Shown: positions 17,648-26,499 of the stretch, in pieces
Layout of the letters: every line of letters begins with the position of its first letter
Numbering within the stretch: position 1 is the stretch's first letter
DNA from: Aquabacter sp040049275
GTDB taxonomy: Bacteria; Pseudomonadota; Alphaproteobacteria; Rhizobiales; Xanthobacteraceae
Assembly (NCBI RefSeq): GCF_040049275.1
Contig: NZ_JBDZDT010000011.1
Coordinates: 62,001 to 126,000 of the forward strand
Direction: 5' to 3'
Length of the DNA stretch: 64,000 nt
Notes under the pieces: model-generated
Told to the model about the DNA's origin: nothing
The model's input: the letters and a program-made list of their open reading frames with translations, nothing else
The model's database searches: none
Made by a program: the position numbers and the translations under genes

Positions 17648-17767
17648 TCCCTCTCCCGCAGGGGGAAAGCGAGGGAGGGGGAATGGCTGGGCACACATGT
17701 GCCGGCCGGCGCTCTCCTGCGTAAAATCTGCCCCCTCCCCAACCCTCCCCCGCACGCGGGAGAGGGG
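17648..17767. repeat. REP-like palindrome pair E/F
   Basis: Element E (about 17648-17682, CCCTCTCCCGCAGGGGGAAA followed by GCGAGGGAGGGGG) is a diverged C-type copy. Element F (about 17731-17767) is a D-type inverted copy. The E-F unit is 120 bp, the same as C-D. The flank TTGGATCGTGCTGCAGCGCG before E matches the flank before C, pointing to tandem duplication of a larger unit. Confidence 0.75.
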
Positions 17768-17814
17768 GCATCCGGTGCGTCATTCGGGGGCCGGCTGGGG
17801 GAGAGACAGACCAC

Positions 17815-19026
17815 ATGACGCCCACCGCCCTTCAGGTGCCCGGCCTCCTCACCTTTACCATCGCCATCCTGGTCTTCTTCCTCGGCGCAGGCCTCAACAA
17901 GGCCGTCGCGCCCCTGCGCCGATGGAACATCCCGGAAGCGGTCTCCGGCGGCCTCGTGGCAGCGCTGGCGACGCTGGCCGCCTACAAGGTCCTGGGCGTC
18001 GCCGTGAGCTTCAACCTCGAAGCGCGGGACATGCTGCTGCTCTATTTCTTCACCGGCATCGGCCTCAATGCCCGCCTCTCCGACCTCATCGCCGGCGGGC
18101 GGCCGCTGCTGATCCTGCTTGCGCTCACCGTCGGCTATCTCATCCTCCAGAACGTCATCGCTACGGGCGCTGCCGGCGCACTCGGCCTGCCGGACGGCAT
18201 CGCGCCGCTGCTGGGGTCGGTGTCGCTCATCGGCGGCCACGGCACCACCATCGCCTGGGCGCCGCTGATCACGCAGCGCTTCGGCCTCTCCAACGCCATG
18301 GAGGTGGGCATCGCTTCCGCCACCCTCGGCCTCGTCATCGCCAGCCTCGTGGGCGGGCCGGTGGCGGGCATCCTCATCTCCCGCTTCAAGCTGAAAGGCC
18401 CTGTGGGCGACGATCCTGTGGTGGGCATCGCCGACGGCCATGGCGACCCGGACGCGGGCCGGCTCGATTATATGAGCGTACTCAGCTCACTCCTCGTGCT
18501 CAACATCGCCATCATCATCGGCTTCGCGCTGGAGGAAACGGTGCTGGCGACGGGCATCAAGCTGCCCATGTTCGTGGTGTGCCTGCTGGTGGCCATCGTC
18601 CTCACCAACACCGTGCCGCGCGTGCTCCCGAGGGTGCCGTGGCCCACTCGCACGCGGGCGCTGGCGCTGATCTCCGACCTGTCGCTCAACATCTTCCTCG
18701 CCATGTCGCTCATGAGCATGCAGCTCTGGACCCTGGGCGGGCTCGGCCCGGCGCTGGTGGTCGTGCTCGGCATCCAGACGCTGGCGGCGGTGGCCTATAT
18801 CCTGTTCGTGGTGTTCCCCGCCATGGGCCGGGACTATCGGGCAGCCGTGCTCTCCGCCGGCTTCACCGGCATCAGCCTTGGCGCGACACCCACCGCCATC
18901 GCCAACATGACGGCGGTGACGAAGGTGCACGGCCCGGCGCCCACCGCCTTCATCATCCTGCCTCTGGTGTCGGCCTTCTTCATCGACATCGCCAACGCCT
19001 TCGCCATCGGCTTCATGCTGCGCTGA
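17815..19026 (+). CDS. gltS: sodium/glutamate symporter family protein (GltS-like)
   Basis: This 403-residue inner-membrane protein has about 11 helices and two inverted halves. The GltS family loops are visible: VSLIGGHGTTIAWAPLITQR near 138-157 in the first half and SAGFTGISLGATPTAIANM near 344-362 in the second. The family imports glutamate with sodium. The start follows GGGGAGAG. It is separated from the GntP-type gene by a 626-bp repeat block, so it may have its own promoter. It converges on the lipoprotein hydrolase gene downstream. Confidence 0.9.
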   Translation: MTPTALQVPGLLTFTIAILVFFLGAGLNKAVAPLRRWNIPEAVSGGLVAALATLAAYKVLGVAVSFNLEARDMLLLYFFTGIGLNARLSDLIAGGRPLLILLALTVGYLILQNVIATGAAGALGLPDGIAPLLGSVSLIGGHGTTIAWAPLITQRFGLSNAMEVGIASATLGLVIASLVGGPVAGILISRFKLKGPVGDDPVVGIADGHGDPDAGRLDYMSVLSSLLVLNIAIIIGFALEETVLATGIKLPMFVVCLLVAIVLTNTVPRVLPRVPWPTRTRALALISDLSLNIFLAMSLMSMQLWTLGGLGPALVVVLGIQTLAAVAYILFVVFPAMGRDYRAAVLSAGFTGISLGATPTAIANMTAVTKVHGPAPTAFIILPLVSAFFIDIANAFAIGFMLR

Positions 19027-19040
19027 GCGATCGCCCTATC

Positions 19041-19059
19041 GTCATCCCCGGGCATGATG
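19041..19059. repeat. fragment of the dispersed palindromic repeat
   Basis: GTCATCCCCGGGCATGATG, between two convergent genes, resembles the outer ends of the long palindromic repeat but lacks its body. It may be a decayed or truncated copy, or simply a short palindrome. Confidence 0.4.
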
Positions 19060-19075
19060 GCGGCGTTCTGGGCGG

Positions 19076-20215
19076 CTAATTCCGCATCCCGGCGCTGAAG
19101 ATGAGGATGGGCGCGGCCACCACCGCGCCGACGGTGTTGCCCACCGCCTGGGCCGCGACGGCGCCGTTTCCGCCCCCCTCGCCTTCCGAGATGGTCTGCC
19201 CCGCCACCATGCGATTGCCGAGGAGCTGCACCGCTTCCGGCGTGTTCGCGAACTTGCCGTGGTTCAGCGGGTCCCCGCTCTGCAGCGCGGTGAGGTCGAG
19301 CACCGTGATGCCGCGCGCCGCCTCAAGCTGCGAACGGTAGGGCTCCTGGCTGAGATCCACCGCACCCACGCGCGTCACGCCGCCGGCAATGAAGGAGGAG
19401 AGGCCGAGGGCGCGGTCGTTGCGCGAGACGAAAATGGTGATGTCGGGCCGCTTCTCGCCCATCTCCACCACCTGCCGGCGGAACACGTCCACGTCGAGGT
19501 CGGGCGAGGCGAGGATCACGTTGGAGATCTTGGCGGGGATGCGCCCCTGCTCCAAAGCGAGCTGGCGCAGGGCCTCCATGGTCAGCCAGGCGCCCATGGA
19601 ATGGGCCAGCACCACCACCTCGTCCACCTTCGGGCTGCTGGCCGCGGCGCGCAGCACGTAAGCGAGGTCCGAGCGGGAGAAATTGGTGCTCTCGCGGTCA
19701 TAGACGTAATCGAGCGCGCTGCCCCGGGAGGGCCAGGAGAACATGACCGGCGCGAGGCTGGCATTCATGTCGTGGACGAATTGCGCGAAGAAGAAGACCG
19801 CCCCGTCAAAGCGGGTGTTGAAGCCGTGCACGAAAATGAGCACGCGCCGCTTGCCGGTGGTGGCGAGCCACTTGCCCACATCCGCCCGCTGCACGTTGGA
19901 CAGAGAGGTGACAGCGAATTCCCGCGCCGGATCGCCCGGCGCCTGGGTGGGCCACTGGATCGACCCCACCTGCCGGTTCGGCGGGATGGAGACCACCACG
20001 TTCGCAAAAGAGAGCCCGTTGCCGCGCTCGCCGTTGAAGACCACGCCGGGCGTCTCGCTCGGCGCACGGGTGGTGGCGACCAGCATGTCCACCTTGTCCG
20101 CATTGGCCGGCGGGTTCTCGACGGGAATGAGCATGCCCTCGGGCCGCCCGCACGCACACAGCGCCAGAACCGCTGCCGCCGCACCTCCACGCGCAAGGAT
20201 ACCGAGCCAAGTCAC
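19076..20215 (-). CDS. alpha/beta hydrolase lipoprotein, DUF900 family
   Basis: This 379-residue protein has a lipoprotein-like signal (VLALCACG, Cys about 22) and a DUF900-type esterase domain. The oxyanion segment FVHGFNTRF is near 128-136 and the nucleophile elbow LAHSMGAW near 203-210 (Ser206), with the family-typical SWPSRGSALDYVYDRE near 160-175. GTG 20215 is chosen because a GGAGGGG ribosome-binding site lies just upstream. It is probably anchored on the periplasmic side. Substrates are unknown. It reads convergently with the GltS gene. Confidence 0.87.
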   Translation of the reverse strand: MTWLGILARGGAAAAVLALCACGRPEGMLIPVENPPANADKVDMLVATTRAPSETPGVVFNGERGNGLSFANVVVSIPPNRQVGSIQWPTQAPGDPAREFAVTSLSNVQRADVGKWLATTGKRRVLIFVHGFNTRFDGAVFFFAQFVHDMNASLAPVMFSWPSRGSALDYVYDRESTNFSRSDLAYVLRAAASSPKVDEVVVLAHSMGAWLTMEALRQLALEQGRIPAKISNVILASPDLDVDVFRRQVVEMGEKRPDITIFVSRNDRALGLSSFIAGGVTRVGAVDLSQEPYRSQLEAARGITVLDLTALQSGDPLNHGKFANTPEAVQLLGNRMVAGQTISEGEGGGNGAVAAQAVGNTVGAVVAAPILIFSAGMRN

Positions 20216-20302
20216 AGAACGCCCCTCCCGTCCGAAGGCATTCCTAGCCCATTCGGCGCGGGAACTGAATGACCGGCGTGCGTCAGCGTAAATGCCCCTG
20301 CG

Positions 20303-21448
20303 TCACTCCGCAGCCATGGGCAGCGCGGCGGCGATCTGCTTATGGAACAGGGTGAGGGCCCGCGCGCAGGCCTGGTCCATGTTGTAATAGGCATAATCAC
20401 CGAGCCGTCCCGCGAAGAAGACCCGCCCCTTCAATTCCTCCGCGCGCTTGAGATAGGGCTGGAGAAGTGCGGTCGAGGCTTCCGTGGGCACTGGATAATA
20501 ACGCTCGTTCACACCAGGCATGTGCGCTTCGGGATATTCGTGGATCAGGACCGGCTGGCCGTCGGGCGTGCCGCTGAGGTGCCGCTGGTCGGTGATGCGC
20601 GTGAAGTCGAACTCGTTCGGGAAGTTCATGGTGCCCACCGGCAGCCCGCGATGGGGCGCCACCGCCATGGGCTCGAACCTCAGGCTGCGATAGGGAAGCG
20701 CGCCATATTCGTAGTCGAAGAATTCGTCGATGGCGCCGGTATAGACGATCCGCGCATGGGGCATGGCGGCGGACAGGCTTTTCCAGTCCACCCCTAGGCG
20801 CACGCTGATGCGGGGGTGATCCAGCAGGCGGCGGAACAGGGCCGTATAGCCCTCCTCGGGCATGGCCTGGTAGGTGTCCTGGAAATAGCGGTCGTCGCGG
20901 CTCACATGCACCGGAACGCGGGCCGTGACGCTGGGATCGAGCTGGTCCGGCCTGAGGCTCCACTGCTTGAGCGTGTAGCCCTCGAACACCTTCTGGAAGA
21001 TGTAGGTGCCGAGGAATCGCAGATCCGGATCCGCCTCCTGCCGCAGCTTCAGGATGGGCACCTTCTTGCCGAAGCCGTAGCGGGAGATGAGGGCCTCGGA
21101 GAGGCGGTCCGCCATGCGTGGCGGGAACAGGGCGCGGACCGAATTCAGGTTGAAGGGGATCGGCACCGCGCACCCATCCACCATGCCGAGCACGCGGTGA
21201 TAATAGGGCCGCCACGCGGTGAACCGGCTGAGGTAGTCCCACACCGGCTTGCTGTTGGTATGGAAGATATGCGGGCCGTAGCGATGGATGAGGCAACCGC
21301 TCTCGTGCGGTTCGTCATAGGCATTGCCCGCGATATGCGTGCGCCGGTCGATGACCAGCACGTCCTGGCCGAGCCCGCTGGCGATGCGCTCGGCCACCAC
21401 CGCGCCGGTGAAGCCGGCTCCCACGATCACCCAATCAGGCGCGCTCAT
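20303..21448 (-). CDS. glf: UDP-galactopyranose mutase
   Basis: This 381-residue flavoenzyme interconverts UDP-galactopyranose and UDP-galactofuranose. The N-terminal FAD-binding motif VGAGFTGA is near 9-16, followed by VIDRRTHIAGNAYDE near 32-46. HRYGPHIFHTN near 55-65, the GLF signature, and YYNMDQACARALTLF near the C-terminus complete the family pattern. AAAGGAAA precedes ATG 21448. The start overlaps the stop of the glycosyltransferase gene upstream, so the two are coupled. Its presence predicts galactofuranose in the polysaccharide or another surface glycan. Confidence 0.95.
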   Translation of the reverse strand: MSAPDWVIVGAGFTGAVVAERIASGLGQDVLVIDRRTHIAGNAYDEPHESGCLIHRYGPHIFHTNSKPVWDYLSRFTAWRPYYHRVLGMVDGCAVPIPFNLNSVRALFPPRMADRLSEALISRYGFGKKVPILKLRQEADPDLRFLGTYIFQKVFEGYTLKQWSLRPDQLDPSVTARVPVHVSRDDRYFQDTYQAMPEEGYTALFRRLLDHPRISVRLGVDWKSLSAAMPHARIVYTGAIDEFFDYEYGALPYRSLRFEPMAVAPHRGLPVGTMNFPNEFDFTRITDQRHLSGTPDGQPVLIHEYPEAHMPGVNERYYPVPTEASTALLQPYLKRAEELKGRVFFAGRLGDYAYYNMDQACARALTLFHKQIAAALPMAAE

Positions 21449-22467
21449 GCCGTTTTCCTTTCAGGGCCGGTCGGCGGCATTGCCGCGAAATATTCGGGGT
21501 GGTCCAGCGTCAGCGATTTCATCGCCGCGTATTGAGGGCCGAAGGAGAAATGGCCCGCGAAGGCGGCGGTGGTCACAACGGCGGGCCGGGACTGGCTGAC
21601 CGCCTTGGCGCAGATGTATTCCTCGTCGGCCCCTAGGGTGCTCATGCCCGCCAGCAATCGCCTGCGGAACACGGGGAAGTGCCCGATCTGCTCCCAGAAG
21701 GCGCGCTCGAAGGCCACGAGGCCGATGGAGAACTGGACCGGGCACAGCAGGGTGCGGACCGGCCGCGCCGCCAGGAGCCGCGCCGTCTCCTCGAGCGGCG
21801 CGGTGTGCTCCCACATCCAGCGCGCGGCGGCCGGGTCGAGCTGGATCGGCACGCCGAAACCGGCGATGCGGGCGCGGCCGAACTTCGCCTCGTATGCGTC
21901 CAGCAGATCCAGTTGCTCCAGCAGATAGCGATAGCAGAAGCCGTTCACAGGGATTACGGGGGCAACGAAGCCGGGGTCCACGATGCCGTCGGACTTGATG
22001 CGGCGGTATTGCTCGATCAGCGAGGAGAGGCTGTCGGGAAGCAGGAACATGTCCTCGTCCACCTTGACGATCAGCTCCGCGCTTTCATGCGCCGCATAGC
22101 TCACATTCTGCGCGAGGCAGACATCGTTGGTGGAGGTGGAGAGATAGCTCCAGCCCTCGTGCGCGCAGAGTTCGGCAAGATGGGCATTGTGCAGGCCGGG
22201 GGAGACGATGCACACGTCCACGTCCGGCAGCGCGGCGCGGAAGCGCGGCATCACGTAAGGCCACAAATCGGCCTTGTAGCCCGCAAGCATGCAGACGAGG
22301 ACCGACGCGCCCCGGCTGCGGTTCTCAAACCGGACGTGGTCCTGGAATCTCAGCCACTGGTCGATCTCCCGGGCCCATCGCCTCAGGCCACCATAGACGG
22401 CAGGGGTCAGCCGGCTGCGAAACGCGGGCGCGCGGATCAGCTGGGGCACGTGTGACTGAAGTGGCAT
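21445..22467 (-). CDS. putative glycosyltransferase (GT-A-like, DxD)
   Basis: This 340-residue protein without transmembrane segments has a Rossmann-like start (ASVLVCMLAGYKADLWPYV, near 54-72) and an acidic VDEDMF motif near 136-141 that would bind metal and nucleotide sugar. It overlaps the start of the UDP-galactopyranose mutase gene, suggesting it may be the galactofuranosyltransferase that uses the mutase product; this is inference from coupling. No precise family could be named, so the function is given only at class level. Confidence 0.65.
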   Translation of the reverse strand: MPLQSHVPQLIRAPAFRSRLTPAVYGGLRRWAREIDQWLRFQDHVRFENRSRGASVLVCMLAGYKADLWPYVMPRFRAALPDVDVCIVSPGLHNAHLAELCAHEGWSYLSTSTNDVCLAQNVSYAAHESAELIVKVDEDMFLLPDSLSSLIEQYRRIKSDGIVDPGFVAPVIPVNGFCYRYLLEQLDLLDAYEAKFGRARIAGFGVPIQLDPAAARWMWEHTAPLEETARLLAARPVRTLLCPVQFSIGLVAFERAFWEQIGHFPVFRRRLLAGMSTLGADEEYICAKAVSQSRPAVVTTAAFAGHFSFGPQYAAMKSLTLDHPEYFAAMPPTGPERKTA

Positions 22468-22691
22468 CGCGTCCCCGAGTCTCGTCCTTCGGCCCGCCCG
22501 TCCGTCCGCATGTCCATCCGTGGTAGGTCTCCGCTCTCGTTCGATTTTCGGCGATCGAGCCCCGCGGTCCGGAAGCCACCCGGCAAGGCTTCCCCATTGT
22601 CAGCGCGAAGCTTCCGTCCGCCAGGGCGAAAAGGACGGACGCGCCCGCAGACGAAAGACGTAGCCCGGTCCGTACCCTTGTGCCGAACCCG

Positions 22692-24029
22692 TCAGGCGGT
22701 GTGTTTCAATGTGCCGAGATCTGTCCCATTGGGGGAAGCGGCGGGCGCGAAGCAGACGTCCTGCTCCATACGCAATCGGTCGCAGAGACGATGGTGCGGC
22801 ACGTCCACATCGTCGTAGGTCACCACCTCGTCGCGCCGCACCGGGCGCCGCAGGCGGCACCCTTCGGCGAGACCCACGGGCAGCAGGCGCTCGCGCTGCG
22901 CCACATCGTGATTTTCCGCGAGCCCGTATGTCTTGTAGCCGCCGAAGCCATCGATGAGGTCGCCGGGCACGAGGTCCACCTTCGCGGTGGTCACCACATC
23001 CACCACGGGACCGGCGAGTGGTGCCAGCGCGGCGTCCTTGAAGATCACCGCCCGCGCGATGGTGTTCGGCACCTCGAAATGGCAGAGGTGATAGGGCGTG
23101 TAGAACACATAGATGGGCCCCGCCCCCAGCTTGTAGAGCTGGAGATAGCGTCTCTGCATCGGATGCTCGCAAGTGCCGAGCACGAACACGCCCGGCGCGG
23201 GGAGCGCGCCCACCACGTAATCGACGATGCCCGGCCCCTCCATCATGGCGTTCAGGGGAAACCAGTTGGGCGCCTCGTCCACCGCCTCTCCCCTCTTGTC
23301 GGGGCCATACATGCCGCGCTTCGCCACCCGCATGCCCGTGGCATTGGCGACCAGCGCCTGCTCGAAGGAGATCTTGGTGCCGTCCGCGAACGAGGCAACC
23401 ATGTGCGGCTTCTGCCCCCAGCGTCGGGCAAACTCCATTTGCGTGCTGGGATTGCGGTGCGGGTCGTGCAGCCCCTTGATGTTGCCGCACATGATGGGCT
23501 TCACGCCGATGCCGCGCACGAAGCGGTAGAGGTTCATGGTCTCGCCCGGCTGGTCGCCGTCGCAACTGGTGAGGATCACCCCCTGGCGGTCGGCATAGAC
23601 CTTCAGGATGGGGCCGATGGTGCCATCGAGCTCGGCATTCATGAGCACCACGTGCTTGCCGTGGGTGATGGCCGCCATGGCGACATGGGCGCCGTATTCC
23701 ACGGCTCCGGTCGCCTCGATGACCACGTCGATATTGCCGGCGGCGCACACCAAAGTCGGGTCGTCGGTGATAGCGATGCCCTGCTGCGTCACCACCTGCT
23801 CCAGCGCATCGATGCTGCTGACCTCGCACGTGTCGAACCCCGCCTTCGCGCAGATGAGGCGCGCCTTCTCCACGTTGCGGTTGACCACGGCGACGAGGCG
23901 CATGCCCCGTGCGACGGTGAGGAGCTGCAGCGCGATGCCCGCGCCCATGAAGCCCGCCCCCACCAGCGCGACGCGGATGTGGCGGCCTTCGCTCTCCAGG
24001 CGCTCCAGGGCGGTGTCGACGATGATCAT
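22692..24029 (-). CDS. NAD(P)-dependent oxidoreductase with C-terminal SAF domain
   Basis: This 445-residue protein has an N-terminal Rossmann fold (VALVGAGFMGAGIAL, near 20-34), a homoserine-dehydrogenase-like middle part (ATGAVEYGAHVAMAAITHGK, CDGDQPGETMNLYRF) and a C-terminal SAF-type domain (about 370-430; VDLVPGDLIDGFGGYKTYGL). ATG 24029 overlaps the stop of the cupin epimerase gene by 4 bases; an upstream ATG at 24089 would intrude into that gene. It closes the five-gene nucleotide-sugar set and could reduce a keto-sugar intermediate (inference). Confidence 0.78.
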   Translation of the reverse strand: MIIVDTALERLESEGRHIRVALVGAGFMGAGIALQLLTVARGMRLVAVVNRNVEKARLICAKAGFDTCEVSSIDALEQVVTQQGIAITDDPTLVCAAGNIDVVIEATGAVEYGAHVAMAAITHGKHVVLMNAELDGTIGPILKVYADRQGVILTSCDGDQPGETMNLYRFVRGIGVKPIMCGNIKGLHDPHRNPSTQMEFARRWGQKPHMVASFADGTKISFEQALVANATGMRVAKRGMYGPDKRGEAVDEAPNWFPLNAMMEGPGIVDYVVGALPAPGVFVLGTCEHPMQRRYLQLYKLGAGPIYVFYTPYHLCHFEVPNTIARAVIFKDAALAPLAGPVVDVVTTAKVDLVPGDLIDGFGGYKTYGLAENHDVAQRERLLPVGLAEGCRLRRPVRRDEVVTYDDVDVPHHRLCDRLRMEQDVCFAPAASPNGTDLGTLKHTA

Positions 24030-24556
24030 GGGACGTAGTCCGGCCATTGCCGGTCCCGCTCCGAGATCACGCTCACGGGCAGCGGCCATTCGATACCAAA
24101 GGCCGGATCATCGAAGCGCACGCCCGCTTCCGCCCGCGGCGCGTGCTCGCGCCCCATGAAATAGCCGACGCGGGTATCATCGGCGAGCGTGATCAGGCCA
24201 TGGGCGAAGCCAGGCGGCACATAGATCATGCGCCCATTATGGGCGGTCAGCTCGACGCCCAACCATTGGCAATAAGTGGGGGAGGACGACCTGAGATCGA
24301 CGATCACGTCGTGGATGGCACCGGCGAGGCACTGCACCACCTTGTCCTCGCCGTAGGGCGCGCTCTGATAATGCATGCCGCGCAAGGTGCCGCGCTGCAC
24401 ATTGTGGGACATGCCGCACTGGATCAGCGTGTCCGCAAGGCCATGGCGGGCAAACTCCTGCGCGCACCATGTGCGGGCGAAGAAGCCCCGCTCGTCCACG
24501 CGACGCTCCATTTCGATGATGTAGGCGCCCTCAAGCCGGGTCGGAGAGAAGATCAC
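24026..24556 (-). CDS. rfbC: dTDP-4-dehydrorhamnose 3,5-epimerase-like cupin (RmlC/RfbC family)
   Basis: This 176-residue cupin fits the RmlC fold: FARTWCAQEFARHGL near 26-40, RGTLRGMHYQ near 55-64 with the catalytic-base His62, and IYVPPGFAHG near 111-120. The segment that usually holds the second catalytic residue (a tyrosine just before the AP-x-x-E-x-G motif) reads GREHAPRAEAG here, with His near 138. The enzyme may therefore epimerise only one centre, or use a different sugar. It is coupled to the SAF oxidoreductase and lies 22 bp after the epimerase gene. Given the cytidylyltransferase nearby, the substrate may be CDP-linked rather than dTDP-linked. Confidence 0.85.
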   Translation of the reverse strand: MIFSPTRLEGAYIIEMERRVDERGFFARTWCAQEFARHGLADTLIQCGMSHNVQRGTLRGMHYQSAPYGEDKVVQCLAGAIHDVIVDLRSSSPTYCQWLGVELTAHNGRMIYVPPGFAHGLITLADDTRVGYFMGREHAPRAEAGVRFDDPAFGIEWPLPVSVISERDRQWPDYVP

Positions 24557-24578
24557 GGCGGCCGGCCTCCTTCCTCTG

Positions 24579-25646
24579 TCAGGGAACGGCGGCGAGGTCG
24601 GCGCCGGCCCGGAGCGGCACGGGGGTCACCCAGCGCAGGCCGGTATCGAGGCTTCCCTCCGCCATCAGCCGCCGCAGCGTCGAGATGCGGCGGAAGCGCG
24701 GGCCCTCGAAATCCTCCACACTGATCCCCACGCGCCGATAGGCCTCGTAAAGCTGCTCGGCGCCCTTGCGGGCGGTCCATTGCGGCTGGAACTCGGGAAG
24801 CTGCGTGCGCGCCTTCTCGAAGCTGACACGGTAGGAGCGCTTGTCCGGCTCCCCGCCGGGCGCATAGTCGATGACGCAGCCGGGCACCACCTGGCGCACG
24901 ATCTCCGCGAGCTCGCGAACCTGATAATTCTCCGCATCGCGGCCGATATTGAACGCCTGGTTGTGGACGCACTCGCGCGGCGCGCGGGCGGCGGCGATGA
25001 AGGCGCGGATGATGTCCTCGATATGGACGATGGGCCGCCAGGGCGTGCCGTCGCTCTTGATGAGCACCGTGCCCTTCGCCACCGCCCAGGCCACCAGATT
25101 GTTCAGCACCAGATCGAAGCGCAGGCGCGGCGACACCCCATAGGCGGTGGCATTGCGCAGGAAGACCGGGCTGAAATGGGCATCGGCCAAAGCGGAAAGG
25201 CTCCATTCCACCATGGCCTTGGAGCGCGCATAGGGGGTGAGCGGAGCGAACGGGGCCTCCTCGGTCACTGCCTCGTCCCCCGATGCGCCATAGAGGCTGC
25301 ACGAGGACGAGAAGATGAAGCGCTTCACCCCCGCCTGCTTGGCCAGCGTCGCGAGCCGCACGGTGGCGGCGTGGTTGAATTCGTAGGTGACGGTGGGGTT
25401 GAGATCACCCAAGGGGTCGTTGGACAGGGCTGCGAGATGGAACACCGCGTCGAAGCCTTCGAGGTGCCGCGCCTGAAGGTCGAGGATGTTGGCATGGATG
25501 TGCTGCCCGCCCGCCTCGGGCGGCTCGAAGATGCACGCCTCGAATAGGTCCGCATCGACGCCGACCACCTCGAAGCCGTCCCGCGCCAGCATCGGCGCCA
25601 TGACGGAGCCGATATAGCCTGTGTCCCCCGTGACCAGCACCCTCAT
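24579..25646 (-). CDS. NAD-dependent epimerase/dehydratase (extended SDR)
   Basis: This 355-residue extended SDR has the NAD-binding GDTGYIG near 7-13, IFSSSCSLYGAS near 111-122 and the catalytic YARSK near 139-143. Its closest general match is the sugar-nucleotide epimerase/reductase group (HLAALSNDPLGDLNPTVTYE near 70-89). It is not an evident CDP-glucose 4,6-dehydratase. The start overlaps the stop of the cytidylyltransferase gene. It probably acts on a 4-keto sugar made from the CDP-glucose product of that gene. Confidence 0.85.
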   Translation of the reverse strand: MRVLVTGDTGYIGSVMAPMLARDGFEVVGVDADLFEACIFEPPEAGGQHIHANILDLQARHLEGFDAVFHLAALSNDPLGDLNPTVTYEFNHAATVRLATLAKQAGVKRFIFSSSCSLYGASGDEAVTEEAPFAPLTPYARSKAMVEWSLSALADAHFSPVFLRNATAYGVSPRLRFDLVLNNLVAWAVAKGTVLIKSDGTPWRPIVHIEDIIRAFIAAARAPRECVHNQAFNIGRDAENYQVRELAEIVRQVVPGCVIDYAPGGEPDKRSYRVSFEKARTQLPEFQPQWTARKGAEQLYEAYRRVGISVEDFEGPRFRRISTLRRLMAEGSLDTGLRWVTPVPLRAGADLAAVP

Positions 25647-26470
25647 GACGCGACCCCCAGAATGCGGACGGTGTCGAGCGGCGTCACCACCGGCGGCATC
25701 TTCGCGAGCCAGGGGGGATTGCCGCGCTGGAAGACGTCCTGGAGCAGCAGCATGTCGCGCAGCGTGTCCATGGACTGCCAGAAGCCCTCATGGCGGAAGG
25801 CCGAAAGCTGGCCCTCCTCGCTGAGCCGGCGCATGGGCTCCTGCTCCCAGACCGTGGCGTCGCCATCGATATAGTTGAAGACCTCGGGCTCCAGCACGAA
25901 GAAGCCACCATTCACCCACGCCCCGTCGCCGCGCGGCTTCTCCCGGAAGTCGCCGATGAGGGTTTCGTCATTGCTGAGCGTGAAGGCGCCGAAGCGGCCG
26001 GGCGGCTGCACCGCGGTCAGGGTGGCGAGCCGGCGCTGCCGGCGGTGGAAGGCGATGAGCTCGGTGAGGTCCACATCGCTCAGGCCGTCGCCATAGGTGC
26101 AGCAGAAGGTTTCCCCGCCGACATATTTGGCGATGCGCCTCAGGCGGCCGCCGGTCATGGTCTCCTCGCCGGTGTCCGCCAGCGTCACGCGCCACGGCTC
26201 CACGGCATTGGCGTGATAGATCGTGTCGCCGGAGCGGAAGTCGAACGTCACGTCGGCATTGCGCAGGCCGTAAGTGGCGAAATATTCCTTGATGACATTG
26301 CCCTTATGGCCGCAGCAGACGACGAAGTCGGTGAGGCCGTGGGAGGCGTAGAGCTTCATCAGGTGCCACAGGATGGGCTGCCCGCCGATCTCCACCATGG
26401 GCTTGGGCCGCACGCTGGTTTCCTCGACGAGCCGCGTGCCTTTTCCGCCCGCAAGAATGACAACCTTCAT
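25643..26470 (-). CDS. rfbF: glucose-1-phosphate cytidylyltransferase
   Basis: This 275-residue nucleotidyltransferase has the activating motif LAGGKGTRLVEETSVRPKPM near 6-25 and the RfbF-specific segments GGQPILWHLMKLYASHG and HKGNVIKEYFATYG. GDGLSDVD near 126-133 supplies the metal-binding aspartate, and NGGFFVLEPEV follows. It makes CDP-glucose from CTP and glucose-1-phosphate, the entry point to CDP-deoxysugars. AAGGAG lies 7 nt upstream of ATG 26470. The CDP-glucose 4,6-dehydratase that usually accompanies it is not in this window. Confidence 0.95.
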   Translation of the reverse strand: MKVVILAGGKGTRLVEETSVRPKPMVEIGGQPILWHLMKLYASHGLTDFVVCCGHKGNVIKEYFATYGLRNADVTFDFRSGDTIYHANAVEPWRVTLADTGEETMTGGRLRRIAKYVGGETFCCTYGDGLSDVDLTELIAFHRRQRRLATLTAVQPPGRFGAFTLSNDETLIGDFREKPRGDGAWVNGGFFVLEPEVFNYIDGDATVWEQEPMRRLSEEGQLSAFRHEGFWQSMDTLRDMLLLQDVFQRGNPPWLAKMPPVVTPLDTVRILGVAS

Positions 26471-26499
26471 GGCGCCGCTCCTTCAAGAGGGATCCTGGA

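Noticed and set aside
17317..18441. Minus-strand frame reading through the REP-like block and the GltS gene
   Set aside because: It translates palindromic repeats and the antisense of GltS; no domain is present.
24579..25646. Possible CDP-glucose 4,6-dehydratase (RfbG)
   Set aside because: The sequence around the cofactor and active site fits a general sugar-nucleotide epimerase/reductase rather than RfbG as remembered; it is left as an extended SDR.
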